From Neobacillus terrae (GTDB lineage: Bacteria; Bacillota; Bacilli; Bacillales; Cytobacillaceae): a stretch of 64,000 nucleotides of DNA. This document shows positions 42,535 to 50,980 of the stretch, in pieces (the stretch's first letter is position 1; each line of letters starts with the position of its first letter). The notes beneath the pieces were generated by a model. It made no database searches. It was not told where the DNA came from and worked only from the letters and a program-made list of their open reading frames with translations. The stretch is taken from assembly GCF_011393025.1 (NCBI RefSeq), contig NZ_JAAOEO010000007.1, positions 62,001 to 126,000 of the forward strand, given 5' to 3'. The position numbers and the translations under genes were made by a program.

Positions 42535-44040
42535 ATGAATTCGCTGATACAATTATTGAATGGATTTGAAACAGCCCTCACTTGGTGGAACCTGCTTTAT
42601 TGTTTAATTGGAGTATCCATCGGTATGTTGGTTGGGGTAATGCCGGGATTGGGCCCGACAGCAGGAACGGCTATCTTGCTCCCGATTACTTTTGGGTTAG
42701 AACCAGTTTCCGCAATAATAATGCTTTCAGGTATTTTTTATGGGGCCATGTATGGCGGAACCGTAACATCTGTATTAATAAATACACCAGGTGAAGCAGC
42801 GTCTGTTATTACTTGTATTGATGGACACCAAATGGCAAAGCAAGGTAGGGCTGGAACGGCCCTGGGAATAGCTGCGATAGGTTCATTTATCGGAGGGACA
42901 TTTGCAATTATCGGACTAGCTTTTATAGGTCCGCCCCTTGCAAATTTCGCTTTAAAATTTGGGCCGCCTGAGTTTTTTGCCTTAATGCTTCTTGGATTAA
43001 TGATGTTGCTTGGATTGATGGGTCAATCACTGCTTAAAGGGTTAATAGCTGCGGTTATCGGCTTGATTTTATCTATGGTTGGAATGGATCCAGTTTCTGG
43101 TACGGTACGTTTTTCATTTCATCAATTGGAATTAATGAATGGATTTGATTTTGTTATTATCGCTATGGGTTTGTTTGGTGTATCTGAAATATTAATGGGA
43201 GCCGAAAACCGTTCTGATTCTGAAAAGATACCGAAAATTAAAGGATTACTGCCTAAAAAGGATGAATGGGGACCGGCTTTGAAGTCGATTGCGAGAGGGA
43301 CCGGTATAGGTTTTTTCTTAGGCCTGATTCCAGGAGCCAATGCAGTCATCGCATCACTTGTTTCCTACTCAGCTGAAAAGAAGTTCGCTAAGAACCCTTC
43401 CCGGTTTGGAAAAGGAGCAATAGAAGGAGTGGCAGGTCCTGAAACAGCAAACAACGCATACAGTGGTGCGGCACTCATTCCTTTGTTCACTTTGGGCTTA
43501 CCGAGTTCTCCTACAGTTGCTGTGCTTCTGGGTGCATTTATTATGCATGGTTTAACACCAGGACCTGCTCTTTTCCAAGACAATGCAAATTTTGTTTGGG
43601 CTGTTATTGCAAGCATGTTTATAGGAAATCTCCTCCTACTGGTTATGAATCTTCCTTTAGCTGGAGTTTGGGCAAAGATAGCATTAATTCCCTATAAGCT
43701 ATTGTTTCCCCTTATACTAATTCTGTCGATGGTGGGAGCGTATAGTGTAAACAACAGTCTTTGGGATGTTGGAACCATGATAGTATTTGGAGTTCTGGGT
43801 TATTTTCTGAAAAAGCTGGACTTTCCCTTGGCGCCTATTGTATTAACATTTGTTTTGGGAAAATCTATCGAATCGTCTTTTTTACAATCGTTAACAATCT
43901 CTCAGGACGGGTTTTTTATCTTTTTCACAAGGCCAATCTCCTCAGTTCTCATCATGATAACATTGCTCATCATTATATTAAGTATATTTAGTGGTATAAA
44001 GAAAAAACGGTCATATCTTGCAAACGATGTGGAGATTTAA
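42535..44040 (+). CDS. tctA: Tripartite tricarboxylate transporter large membrane subunit
   Basis: A 501-residue, roughly 11-12-helix permease. GVMPGLGPTAGTAILLPITF near residue 36, FYGAMYGGTVTSVLINTPGE and the repeated form GLIPGANAVIASLVSYSAEK near 268 with ETANNAYSGAALIPLFTLGL are the family signature. It starts at ATG 42535 behind AAGGAGGG. With TctC and TctB it forms a secondary high-affinity carboxylate importer. Confidence 0.95.
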   Translation: MNSLIQLLNGFETALTWWNLLYCLIGVSIGMLVGVMPGLGPTAGTAILLPITFGLEPVSAIIMLSGIFYGAMYGGTVTSVLINTPGEAASVITCIDGHQMAKQGRAGTALGIAAIGSFIGGTFAIIGLAFIGPPLANFALKFGPPEFFALMLLGLMMLLGLMGQSLLKGLIAAVIGLILSMVGMDPVSGTVRFSFHQLELMNGFDFVIIAMGLFGVSEILMGAENRSDSEKIPKIKGLLPKKDEWGPALKSIARGTGIGFFLGLIPGANAVIASLVSYSAEKKFAKNPSRFGKGAIEGVAGPETANNAYSGAALIPLFTLGLPSSPTVAVLLGAFIMHGLTPGPALFQDNANFVWAVIASMFIGNLLLLVMNLPLAGVWAKIALIPYKLLFPLILILSMVGAYSVNNSLWDVGTMIVFGVLGYFLKKLDFPLAPIVLTFVLGKSIESSFLQSLTISQDGFFIFFTRPISSVLIMITLLIIILSIFSGIKKKRSYLANDVEI

Positions 44041-44123
44041 TCCTCCCTACCTCAAAATATAAGGCTTTAGAATTTTATAAGAAAGTTGGACTGTAAGATT
44101 TTGAAGTCCAAAAATTCAATAAA

Positions 44124-44139
44124 ATGAATACGTATTCAT
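44124..44139. promoter_or_regulatory. LacI-type operator upstream of the FAD oxidoreductase
   Basis: ATGAATACGTATTCAT is a perfect palindrome sharing its 14-base core with the site at 40671-40692. It places the oxidoreductase gene under the same regulator as the transporter. Confidence 0.75.
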
Positions 44140-44186
44140 AGAATCCGTTTTGTAGATAAATTTAGTTCAATAAGGAGTGTTTTTTA

Positions 44187-45554
44187 ATGGAACTTTTCGG
44201 TAAATATGATGTTGTCGTAGTTGGTGCAGGCGTCACAGGAATTGTAGCCTCTATCCAAGCTGCACGTAAAGGTGTTAAAACCTTACTTGTAGAAGGAAGC
44301 GGAGTTTTAGGAGGGCTTGTAACGGGTGGGCGACTAACTAAACCAACAGGTTTGGTAAATGGAGGTGTATTTAAAGAACTTATTGATCGTGCGGCAAAAT
44401 ATAAAGGAGCAGACGATCAAATCAGGAGTTCGTACTGGGGAACCTATACAGGAGTATTTGATGCAGAAGTAATGCAGCGGGTAATTATCGAAGCAGTTGA
44501 GGAATCCGGAGTAGAGGTACTCCTCCACGCACAGGTTACAGATATATTGCGCGAAGGTAATCAGTTGAAAGGAATTCACATCCAAACAAAATCTGGGGTA
44601 AAACTTATTTTAGCTTCAGTTGTAATTGACGCATCGGGGGATGGAGATGTTGCTGAATTGGCCGGGGCAGAATTCATGCTAGGCCGCCAACAGGATGGAC
44701 TTACTCAACCGATTACTTCCTACTTTAGAGTGTTAAACGTCGACATTCCTGCAGTCGCCAAAGACTTTAAAGAAAACGAAGATGATATGTGGGAGCTTGT
44801 AGTTCCCGAAAAAGAGGGAGCAACAAACGAAGATTATGCGATGGTCTTTTTCGCCACTGGTTTAACGAACCGTATCGAGCGGGCGAAAAAAGAAGGCTTC
44901 GAATGGATAATTCCTAAAAATCATATGACATTTAAAGGAGGCCTTATTCCTGGGGAGTTAAGTATTAATGTTACCCGATTCCATGGAAACGGTTTAGACG
45001 AGCGAACACTGAGCCATGCTGAAATTGAAATTAAGAAACAGGCTTATAGCGCATTTGATTTTCTCAAGAAATATGTTAAAGGCTTTGAAAATTCTATCTT
45101 CCTTGAAGTGGCTCCAAAATTGGGTATAAGAGAAACACGCAGAATAGTTGGCGAATATATATTGACAGAAAACGATATTAGAAGTGAAGCCAGATTTGAA
45201 GATGCGATTGGTCTGATAAATAGTCCTATCGATGTGCATGAACCAGGCGGAGAAAAAGCAATTATGGAGAACGTTGGAAAGGGATATGGAATTCCATTTC
45301 GCTGCTTGATTCCAAAACACGTTGATGGTCTTCTTGTTGCGGGAAGATGCATTTCTGTAGACGAAATAGCTTTTGGTTCCACCCGAAATGTTCCTGCATG
45401 TGCTGCCACAGGCGAGGCAGCCGCTATAGCAGCCGCTTATGCAGTGCAGAACAACGTATTACCAAGAGAGGTTCCAGTTACAGAAGTTCAGAGGGAGCTC
45501 TCGATAAAAAATATTCCATTGGGTTCGAAACAAGATTCCTATAATCATATATAA
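44187..45554 (+). CDS. FAD-dependent oxidoreductase (FAD_oxidored type)
   Basis: 455 residues. The N-terminal dinucleotide fold reads YDVVVVGAGVTGIVASIQAA, followed by LVEGSGVLGGLVTGG. VIDASGDGDVAELAGAEF near residue 149 and the C-terminal GLLVAGRCISVDEIAFGSTR and ACAATGEAAAIAA complete the FAD site. It is cytoplasmic, with no signal peptide. The family includes uncharacterised dehydrogenases of organic acids. Linked to the TTT importer by a shared operator, it probably oxidises the imported acid or a product of it. ATG 44187 follows AAGGAG. Confidence 0.87.
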   Translation: MELFGKYDVVVVGAGVTGIVASIQAARKGVKTLLVEGSGVLGGLVTGGRLTKPTGLVNGGVFKELIDRAAKYKGADDQIRSSYWGTYTGVFDAEVMQRVIIEAVEESGVEVLLHAQVTDILREGNQLKGIHIQTKSGVKLILASVVIDASGDGDVAELAGAEFMLGRQQDGLTQPITSYFRVLNVDIPAVAKDFKENEDDMWELVVPEKEGATNEDYAMVFFATGLTNRIERAKKEGFEWIIPKNHMTFKGGLIPGELSINVTRFHGNGLDERTLSHAEIEIKKQAYSAFDFLKKYVKGFENSIFLEVAPKLGIRETRRIVGEYILTENDIRSEARFEDAIGLINSPIDVHEPGGEKAIMENVGKGYGIPFRCLIPKHVDGLLVAGRCISVDEIAFGSTRNVPACAATGEAAAIAAAYAVQNNVLPREVPVTEVQRELSIKNIPLGSKQDSYNHI

Positions 45555-45563
45555 CAAGGGGAT

Positions 45564-45590
45564 AAACCGCTCATAAAATGAGCGGTTTTG
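45564..45590 (+). terminator. Terminator after the FAD oxidoreductase gene
   Basis: AAACCGCTCA and TGAGCGGTTTT pair across a 5-base loop. Confidence 0.85.
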
Positions 45591-45686
45591 TTGGAATAAG
45601 TTCATAAATTCTTGTTGAATAATGCAACACTAATTAGTAAAATTAGTTAATAAATGACAATTGATGGCAAGGGGTAGGTAAAATTA

Positions 45687-46691
45687 ATGGTGTCATCCAA
45701 AGATGTTGCTAAAATTGCAGGGGTGTCCCAATCTACTGTTTCTCGGGTGCTCAACAAACCCGACAGCGTAAAGCCTAAGACACGGAATATTGTATTGCAT
45801 GCTATGCAAGAGCTCAGTTATCAACCCAATTTAATAGCGCGCAGTTTAGTCACAAACAGTACAAACACTATTGCTCTCATAACAGGAACACTTTACAACG
45901 GATTCTACGTCGAAACTACAACTTCAATTATAAATATGGCAACCAGCCGGGGCTATAAGACTATGGTTTACTTTGAAGAGGCAATGCCTCTACGAGATGT
46001 AGTCGATTCAATAAGAGGGCACAAGTTAGAAGGCTTATTAATGTCATCTATTAAACTTGATGACCCTATATTTAGTGAAATAGAAAAATCCGGAATTCCC
46101 TACATGCTTTTCAACAGACGACCCGCACAAGGCGGTAACTATGTGGTCTTGGATAATATCTTAGCTGGTGAAATGATTACCCGCCATATCTTAGATCTCG
46201 GACATAAAAGAATCGCATATATCTCGGGAGATATTCATGTTTCTACTCATCATGAACGAAAAATCGGGTTTGAGCGAGTCATGAAAGAAGCAGGTCTGGA
46301 TGTTCAGCCAGGAATGCTTCAAATTATTGATACAAAGCCGCAGGAAATAGAAAAGACCACATTGAAATTAATGCACCTCGCTGAGCGGCCGACAGCCATT
46401 ATATGTGGTTCTAGTGCAATAGCATTTTCTTGTATGGATGCCATACTTTCGATGGGATTGCGGATTCCGGAAGACATCAGTCTTGCAGGGATGGATAACG
46501 TAAGTATGGCCTCTCACCATGCGATTCAATTGACAACTGTAGGTAACTCTAAATTTAAGATGGGCGAGATAGCAGCTGATAATTTGTTTGAAATGATTGA
46601 ACAAGACGGAACTTTCAATCGGCCAAGGCAGATTGTACTTCAACCTGAGCTCAATATTCGCAAAACGACCGGACACCTAAAAAAATTTTAG
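45687..46691 (+). CDS. LacI-family transcriptional regulator of the TTT locus
   Basis: A 334-residue LacI/GalR protein. The HTH reads SKDVAKIAGVSQSTVSRVLN with hinge PNLIARSLV, followed by a periplasmic-binding-protein fold with YISGDIHVSTHHERKIGFE and the SLAGMDNVSMA segment. ATG 45687 follows AAGGGG. It is the obvious candidate for the two TGAATACGTATTCA operators at 40671 and 44124. No equal site was seen ahead of its own gene. Confidence 0.92.
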   Translation: MVSSKDVAKIAGVSQSTVSRVLNKPDSVKPKTRNIVLHAMQELSYQPNLIARSLVTNSTNTIALITGTLYNGFYVETTTSIINMATSRGYKTMVYFEEAMPLRDVVDSIRGHKLEGLLMSSIKLDDPIFSEIEKSGIPYMLFNRRPAQGGNYVVLDNILAGEMITRHILDLGHKRIAYISGDIHVSTHHERKIGFERVMKEAGLDVQPGMLQIIDTKPQEIEKTTLKLMHLAERPTAIICGSSAIAFSCMDAILSMGLRIPEDISLAGMDNVSMASHHAIQLTTVGNSKFKMGEIAADNLFEMIEQDGTFNRPRQIVLQPELNIRKTTGHLKKF

Positions 46692-46852
46692 TGTAAATGT
46701 GAAATAGATATAGGATCAAACTGTACGTTCCTTCTAATCATTCAATTCTTGTTCTTGTATACGTTACAGATTCTCAATCGACCACATCATAGTTAACGTA
46801 ACTAAGTTTGAGACTTCATACCGCATTTTTAGATAGAGAGTTAGAGTAAGAG

Positions 46853-46894
46853 AAAAAAGTTGATTTACGTTGGTTACGTGAATCAGCTTTTTTG
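46853..46894. terminator. Bidirectional terminator
   Basis: AAAAAAGTTGATTTACG pairs with CGTGAATCAGCTTTTTT across TTGGTTA. The inner stem is the same as in the terminator at 40443-40483. Confidence 0.82.
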
Positions 46895-46939
46895 TTTTAA
46901 TTGTTGGGTATAAAAGGAGTGGAAAGGCGGTAGAAAAAA

Positions 46940-47494
46940 ATGAAGGTAGAGATTCAGGGCAATAGTTTGGAACTGAGAATCTACGATATTACGAAACAAA
47001 CAACAGATGCGATTGTAAATGCAGCCAATGGAACGCTTTTAGGAGGAGGCGGGGTGGATGGAGCGATTCACCGGGCAGCTGGAGGTGAATTACTAGAAGA
47101 ATGTAAACAAGTTCGCAATGAGGTTTTAAACGGCAAATACTTGCCAACTGGAGAGGCGTCCATGACGAAAGGATATCATCTTACTGCTAAGTTTGTTATT
47201 GATACAGTCGGACTTATATGGAATGGAGGTTCAAATAATGAAGAAGAACTTTTGTCCAGGTGCTATCAACACTCCTTGCAGCTGGCAGCGAAAAAGGGGT
47301 TAACAAGTATTTCTTTTCCGTCCATCTCAACAGGAGTTTATCGTTTCCCAATGCAACAAGCAGCGGTTATAGCCATGAGGACGATTGCTAACTTTTTAAA
47401 AGAGCGGCAGTTCGGGGAAGTCGTCATGGTCTTATTTTCAAAGAATGATTGCATGATATATGAGATGGCTTTAAATAGGATTTTAGCTGAATGA
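46940..47494 (+). CDS. Macrodomain protein (O-acetyl-ADP-ribose deacetylase type)
   Basis: 184 residues, nearly all macrodomain. The ADP-ribose-binding loops are visible: DAIVNAANGTLLGGGGVDGA near residue 32, LPTGEASMTKGYHL near 78, and ISFPSISTGVYRFPMQQAA near 128. In the middle loop the usual HTVGP reads DTVGL. It removes acetyl or ADP-ribosyl groups in related enzymes such as YmdB. ATG 46940 follows AAGGAGTGGAAAGGCGG. Confidence 0.9.
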   Translation: MKVEIQGNSLELRIYDITKQTTDAIVNAANGTLLGGGGVDGAIHRAAGGELLEECKQVRNEVLNGKYLPTGEASMTKGYHLTAKFVIDTVGLIWNGGSNNEEELLSRCYQHSLQLAAKKGLTSISFPSISTGVYRFPMQQAAVIAMRTIANFLKERQFGEVVMVLFSKNDCMIYEMALNRILAE

Positions 47495-47613
47495 GGTAAA
47501 AAGAGAGTATTGTCAAAATTATCTGCTTATTACATACTGTTAGTAGTTTGGTGTTTTTACAGCCGTTCGGTTTGAAAATAATAAATTCGGGCGAAAAAAG
47601 GAGGCATACTAAC

Positions 47614-48573
47614 TTGATACTTCGTTGTGCAATACTAGATGATTATCAGAATGTTGCAATGTCTATGGCGGACTGGTCCTCCATTTCAGACAAAGTGAAG
47701 ATAAGCACATTTACTCAGCATTTTGGAAATGAGGATGACCTTGTCAATAAAATCAAGGATTATGAAATACTTGTAATCATGCGGGAACGGACTGCATTTC
47801 CTGCGGAGGTACTGGAACGTTTACCGAAATTGAAATTGCTGATTACGACTGGAATGAGAAACTCATCGATTGATCTAAATGCTGCTTCGGAACTGGGAGT
47901 GATTGTTTGTGGAACGGCAAGTAATTCCGAGCCTCCTGTCGAGTTGACATGGGCATTAATCCTGGGGCTTGCCCGGAATATCGTTCCTGAACATCAGGCG
48001 ATTCGAAACAATGGACCCTGGCAAAGCTCGGTTGGGACAGACCTTTATGGGAAAACGCTGGGTCTGTTGGGGCTGGGGAAAACCGGCAGCCGGATGGCGC
48101 GTGTCGGTCAGGCTTTTGGGATGGATGTTTTGGCATGGAGTCAGAACTTAACCAATTCTCAAACCGATGAGCTGGGTGTTCAATTGGCAGCATCAAAAGA
48201 GGAGCTGCTGGAAACAAGCGATTTCGTTTCCATTCATCTGGTTCTTAGTGACCGGACAAGGGGACTAATAGGTAAAGATGAATTTAAAAAAATGAAATCG
48301 TCTGCCTATTTAATCAATACCTCACGGGCCGCTATTGTCGATAACAATGCCCTGTATGAAGCCCTCCGCAACAACTGGATCGCAGGTGCAGGACTCGATG
48401 TGTTTGAAAAAGAACCATTGCCATTTGAGGAAGAAATGAGGAATCTGCAGAATGTGCTTGCTACGCCGCATTTAGGATACGTTACACAAAGGAATTACTC
48501 GACGTTCTATCAGCATGCTTTAGAAGATATAAAGGCTTTTCTTTCAGGAGCGCCGATAAGAAGATTAATATAA
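47614..48573 (+). CDS. D-isomer-specific 2-hydroxyacid dehydrogenase
   Basis: 319 residues from TTG 47614, with AAAGGAGG nine bases upstream; the longer ATG frame from 47548 lacks a signal. It has the Rossmann motif LGLLGLGKTGSRMARVGQAF near residue 149. Catalytic residues are in LINTSRAAIVDN (Arg), the GLDVFEKEPL block (Glu) and ATPHLGYVT (His). It reduces 2-oxoacids or oxidises D-2-hydroxyacids with NAD(P). The substrate is unknown and the gene stands alone. Confidence 0.9.
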   Translation: MILRCAILDDYQNVAMSMADWSSISDKVKISTFTQHFGNEDDLVNKIKDYEILVIMRERTAFPAEVLERLPKLKLLITTGMRNSSIDLNAASELGVIVCGTASNSEPPVELTWALILGLARNIVPEHQAIRNNGPWQSSVGTDLYGKTLGLLGLGKTGSRMARVGQAFGMDVLAWSQNLTNSQTDELGVQLAASKEELLETSDFVSIHLVLSDRTRGLIGKDEFKKMKSSAYLINTSRAAIVDNNALYEALRNNWIAGAGLDVFEKEPLPFEEEMRNLQNVLATPHLGYVTQRNYSTFYQHALEDIKAFLSGAPIRRLI

Positions 48574-49055
48574 ATTGAGTTCATTAAGGGTCCGTAGGGG
48601 CATTTTTCTTTTATATAAAAGGGTATTTTAATAAAGATTTTTGCAAAATGAAAAAACTGTGAGCAAAAATAGGCTGACTCCTCGAAAATACACGCATTTT
48701 CTGCGTGCGGTGACTATGGCTATCCTTTTAATAAATTCAGCTGCAATTTTCTTAAACCGCTTACTTGAAATCAAGGAAAGCCAATGACGAGAAAAATGGC
48801 TTCATAATATATGCTCCTGTATAGGGGCATTATTTTATTAGAATAAGCAAGCTGATTTACTTAAAAGTTAATGCAAAAACAATAATCCAAGCAGTTTACG
48901 TGCTAAATTTTAAAATCAGAAGTAATATTTACTACACAGTAGATTACATGAAATTTATTGCAGTAAGGGAACGACCACATTTCTAAGCTAGGAAAATAAT
49001 GAATTATAGCCAATAAAATGGCTAAACTAACAAGGATTAAAGGGAGGTCTTTATT
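48574..49055. other. Gene-free stretch
   Basis: No supportable gene. A small CACGCATTTTCTGCGTG hairpin lies near 48690. The SDR gene promoter is presumably within the last 150 bases, but I cannot fix it. Confidence 0.45.
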
Positions 49056-49772
49056 ATGACACTACAAGGAAAACGCGTGGTTGTTTTAGGCGGAACATCC
49101 GGCATTGGATTAGCTACTGCCAAAGCATTTTTAAATGAATCAGCTCAAGTGGTAATCGCCAGCCGTTCTGAATCAAAGTTATCCGAAGCGAAACAAGTGC
49201 TTGGGGGAAATGTAGAAGGTTACGAAATCGATTTTCGCAGTGAGGAAAAGGTAAAAGAATTTTTCAGCAAGGTGGGGGCATTTGATCACCTTGTGGTTAC
49301 AGCAGGAGAAGGTGCTATGGGGCACTTTAGCGAGTTGCCTGTGGCAAGTGCGAAAGAGGCTTTTGACAGTAAGTTCTGGGGCCAATATATTACCGTCCTT
49401 GCCGCACTACCGTATTTAAAAGATGAGAGCTCCATCACCTTAACCTCTGGCGTATATGGCGTCCGTCCTCCTCAAGGAGCGACTACTTTGGCGGCTATAA
49501 ACTCAGCTATTGATGGTTTGGTTCGGGGACTTGCAATAGACCTGGCTCCTATCAGGGTAAACGTAGTCTCACCAGGTATTGTTGACACTCCAATCTATGC
49601 CGGAATGCCAGATGAACAGCGCCAGGGAATGTTCAGCGGAATTGCACAGCAGCTGCCTGTTGGACGGATTGCTCAGCCTGAGGACATAGCTGAATCCTAT
49701 GTATACTTAGCGAAAAATGGATTTACAACTGGCACAGCCGTTCTTATCGATGGCGGAGCTCATTTGGTATAA
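49056..49772 (+). CDS. SDR-family protein lacking the Tyr-Lys catalytic pair
   Basis: 238 residues with the Rossmann motif VLGGTSGIGLATAKAF near residue 11 and a C-terminal INVV-like segment RVNVVSPGIVDTPIY. The expected YxxxK helix reads TTLAAINSAIDGLVRGLAID, so both Tyr and Lys are replaced. The preceding Ser (LTSG) is kept. Similar SDR-fold proteins with this change exist, as far as I recall, but their chemistry is unclear. ATG 49056 is behind AAGGGAGG. It stands alone with a terminator. Confidence 0.88.
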   Translation: MTLQGKRVVVLGGTSGIGLATAKAFLNESAQVVIASRSESKLSEAKQVLGGNVEGYEIDFRSEEKVKEFFSKVGAFDHLVVTAGEGAMGHFSELPVASAKEAFDSKFWGQYITVLAALPYLKDESSITLTSGVYGVRPPQGATTLAAINSAIDGLVRGLAIDLAPIRVNVVSPGIVDTPIYAGMPDEQRQGMFSGIAQQLPVGRIAQPEDIAESYVYLAKNGFTTGTAVLIDGGAHLV

Positions 49773-49813
49773 TCAAATTTTGTAAACACGGAATAAAACA
49801 GCCAGAACCTTAC

Positions 49814-49848
49814 AGGTGACAATACTGAGAGAGTATTGCCACCTTTTT
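49814..49848 (+). terminator. Terminator after the SDR-like gene
   Basis: AGGTGACAATACT pairs with AGTATTGCCACCT (one mismatch), followed by T residues. Confidence 0.85.
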
Positions 49849-49990
49849 GTATCGATGATAGATTCTAAGTGAATCTGTATCTGTTTTTACCCTTTCGTTC
49901 AATATACCAGGATATATGCTTTTTTTCTAAGAAATCAACACTCCAGCAAAATTCGTGCGCCCCAGTAATAGTAGAAAGGGTTGACTATGA

Positions 49991-50890
49991 ATGAGTTTTC
50001 AGGATGATAAGAAAATAACAGAAATTAGGAATGCCCTTAAAAACCGCGTGGTAACACTGCGTGATGGAACTTCACTGCCTTGTACAGGACAGGGAACATG
50101 GTACATGGGAGAGAATCCTAAGATGAAAGAAATGGAAATTAAAGCTTTACAGCTTGGAATAGAATTAGGCATGACGCTTATAGATACGGCTGAAATGTAC
50201 GGAAATGGCGATTCTGAACGTGTAGTAGGCGAAGCCATCAAAGGACGCAGAAATGAGGTCTTTTTAGTATCGAAGGTGTATCCTCATCATGCAGGTTTAG
50301 ATATGATTGAGAAAGCGTGTGAAAACAGTTTAAGAAGAATGGGAACAGATCATCTGGATTTATATCTTTTGCACTGGAGAGGCCGTGTTCCACTAGCAGA
50401 AACGATTGAAGGTATGGAAAAGCTGCGTAGGAATGGAAAAATAGTAAGATGGGGAGTCTCCAATTTTGACACCAATGATATGGAAGAGTTGTGGAATGCC
50501 CCTAACGGAAAAAAATGTATGACCAATCAAGTATTATATCATCTAGGTTCCAGGGGTATTGATTATGATCTTTTACCATGGCAGCAAGCTCATAACATGC
50601 CGATCATGGCATATAGCCCTCTTGCTCAAGGAGGATCTTTAAGAAGAAATTTATTAACCGATCCAACCATTAATGAAATTGCCGAAAAATACAATGTACA
50701 GCCCTTACAAATCGCGCTCGCCTGGACAATCCGTTCAAGCAATTGTATTGCTATTCCAAAAGCTGTTCAAGAAGCGCATGTATTGGCAAATGCGGAGGCA
50801 GCAACGATTGAATTAACCAAAGAAGACCTGAATAGACTTGATAGGGTGTTTCCGAAGCCGACAAGAAAGGTACCCTTGGATATGATTTGA
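49991..50890 (+). CDS. Aldo/keto reductase
   Basis: A 299-residue TIM-barrel AKR. Catalytic Asp and Tyr are in LIDTAEMYGNGDSERVVGEA near residue 60, Lys in VFLVSKVYPHH near 90, and His in LYLLHWRG near 124. KIVRWGVSNFD and the coenzyme segment AIPKAVQEAHVLANAEAA follow. It is an NADPH-dependent carbonyl reductase of unknown substrate. The start ATG 49991 has AGAAAGGG some 11 bases upstream. Confidence 0.92.
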   Translation: MSFQDDKKITEIRNALKNRVVTLRDGTSLPCTGQGTWYMGENPKMKEMEIKALQLGIELGMTLIDTAEMYGNGDSERVVGEAIKGRRNEVFLVSKVYPHHAGLDMIEKACENSLRRMGTDHLDLYLLHWRGRVPLAETIEGMEKLRRNGKIVRWGVSNFDTNDMEELWNAPNGKKCMTNQVLYHLGSRGIDYDLLPWQQAHNMPIMAYSPLAQGGSLRRNLLTDPTINEIAEKYNVQPLQIALAWTIRSSNCIAIPKAVQEAHVLANAEAATIELTKEDLNRLDRVFPKPTRKVPLDMI

Positions 50891-50924
50891 AAATTAAAGT
50901 GAAAAAGTGAATATGTTTTTTTAT

Positions 50925-50960
50925 CAAGCTGCCGAATTTAAGCAAGGCAGCTTGTTTTTG
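50925..50960 (+). terminator. Terminator after the aldo/keto reductase gene
   Basis: CAAGCTGCC and GGCAGCTTG pair across a 12-base loop, followed by a T-run. Confidence 0.9.
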
Positions 50961-50980
50961 TTTTTGGGTAACTACTTAGG

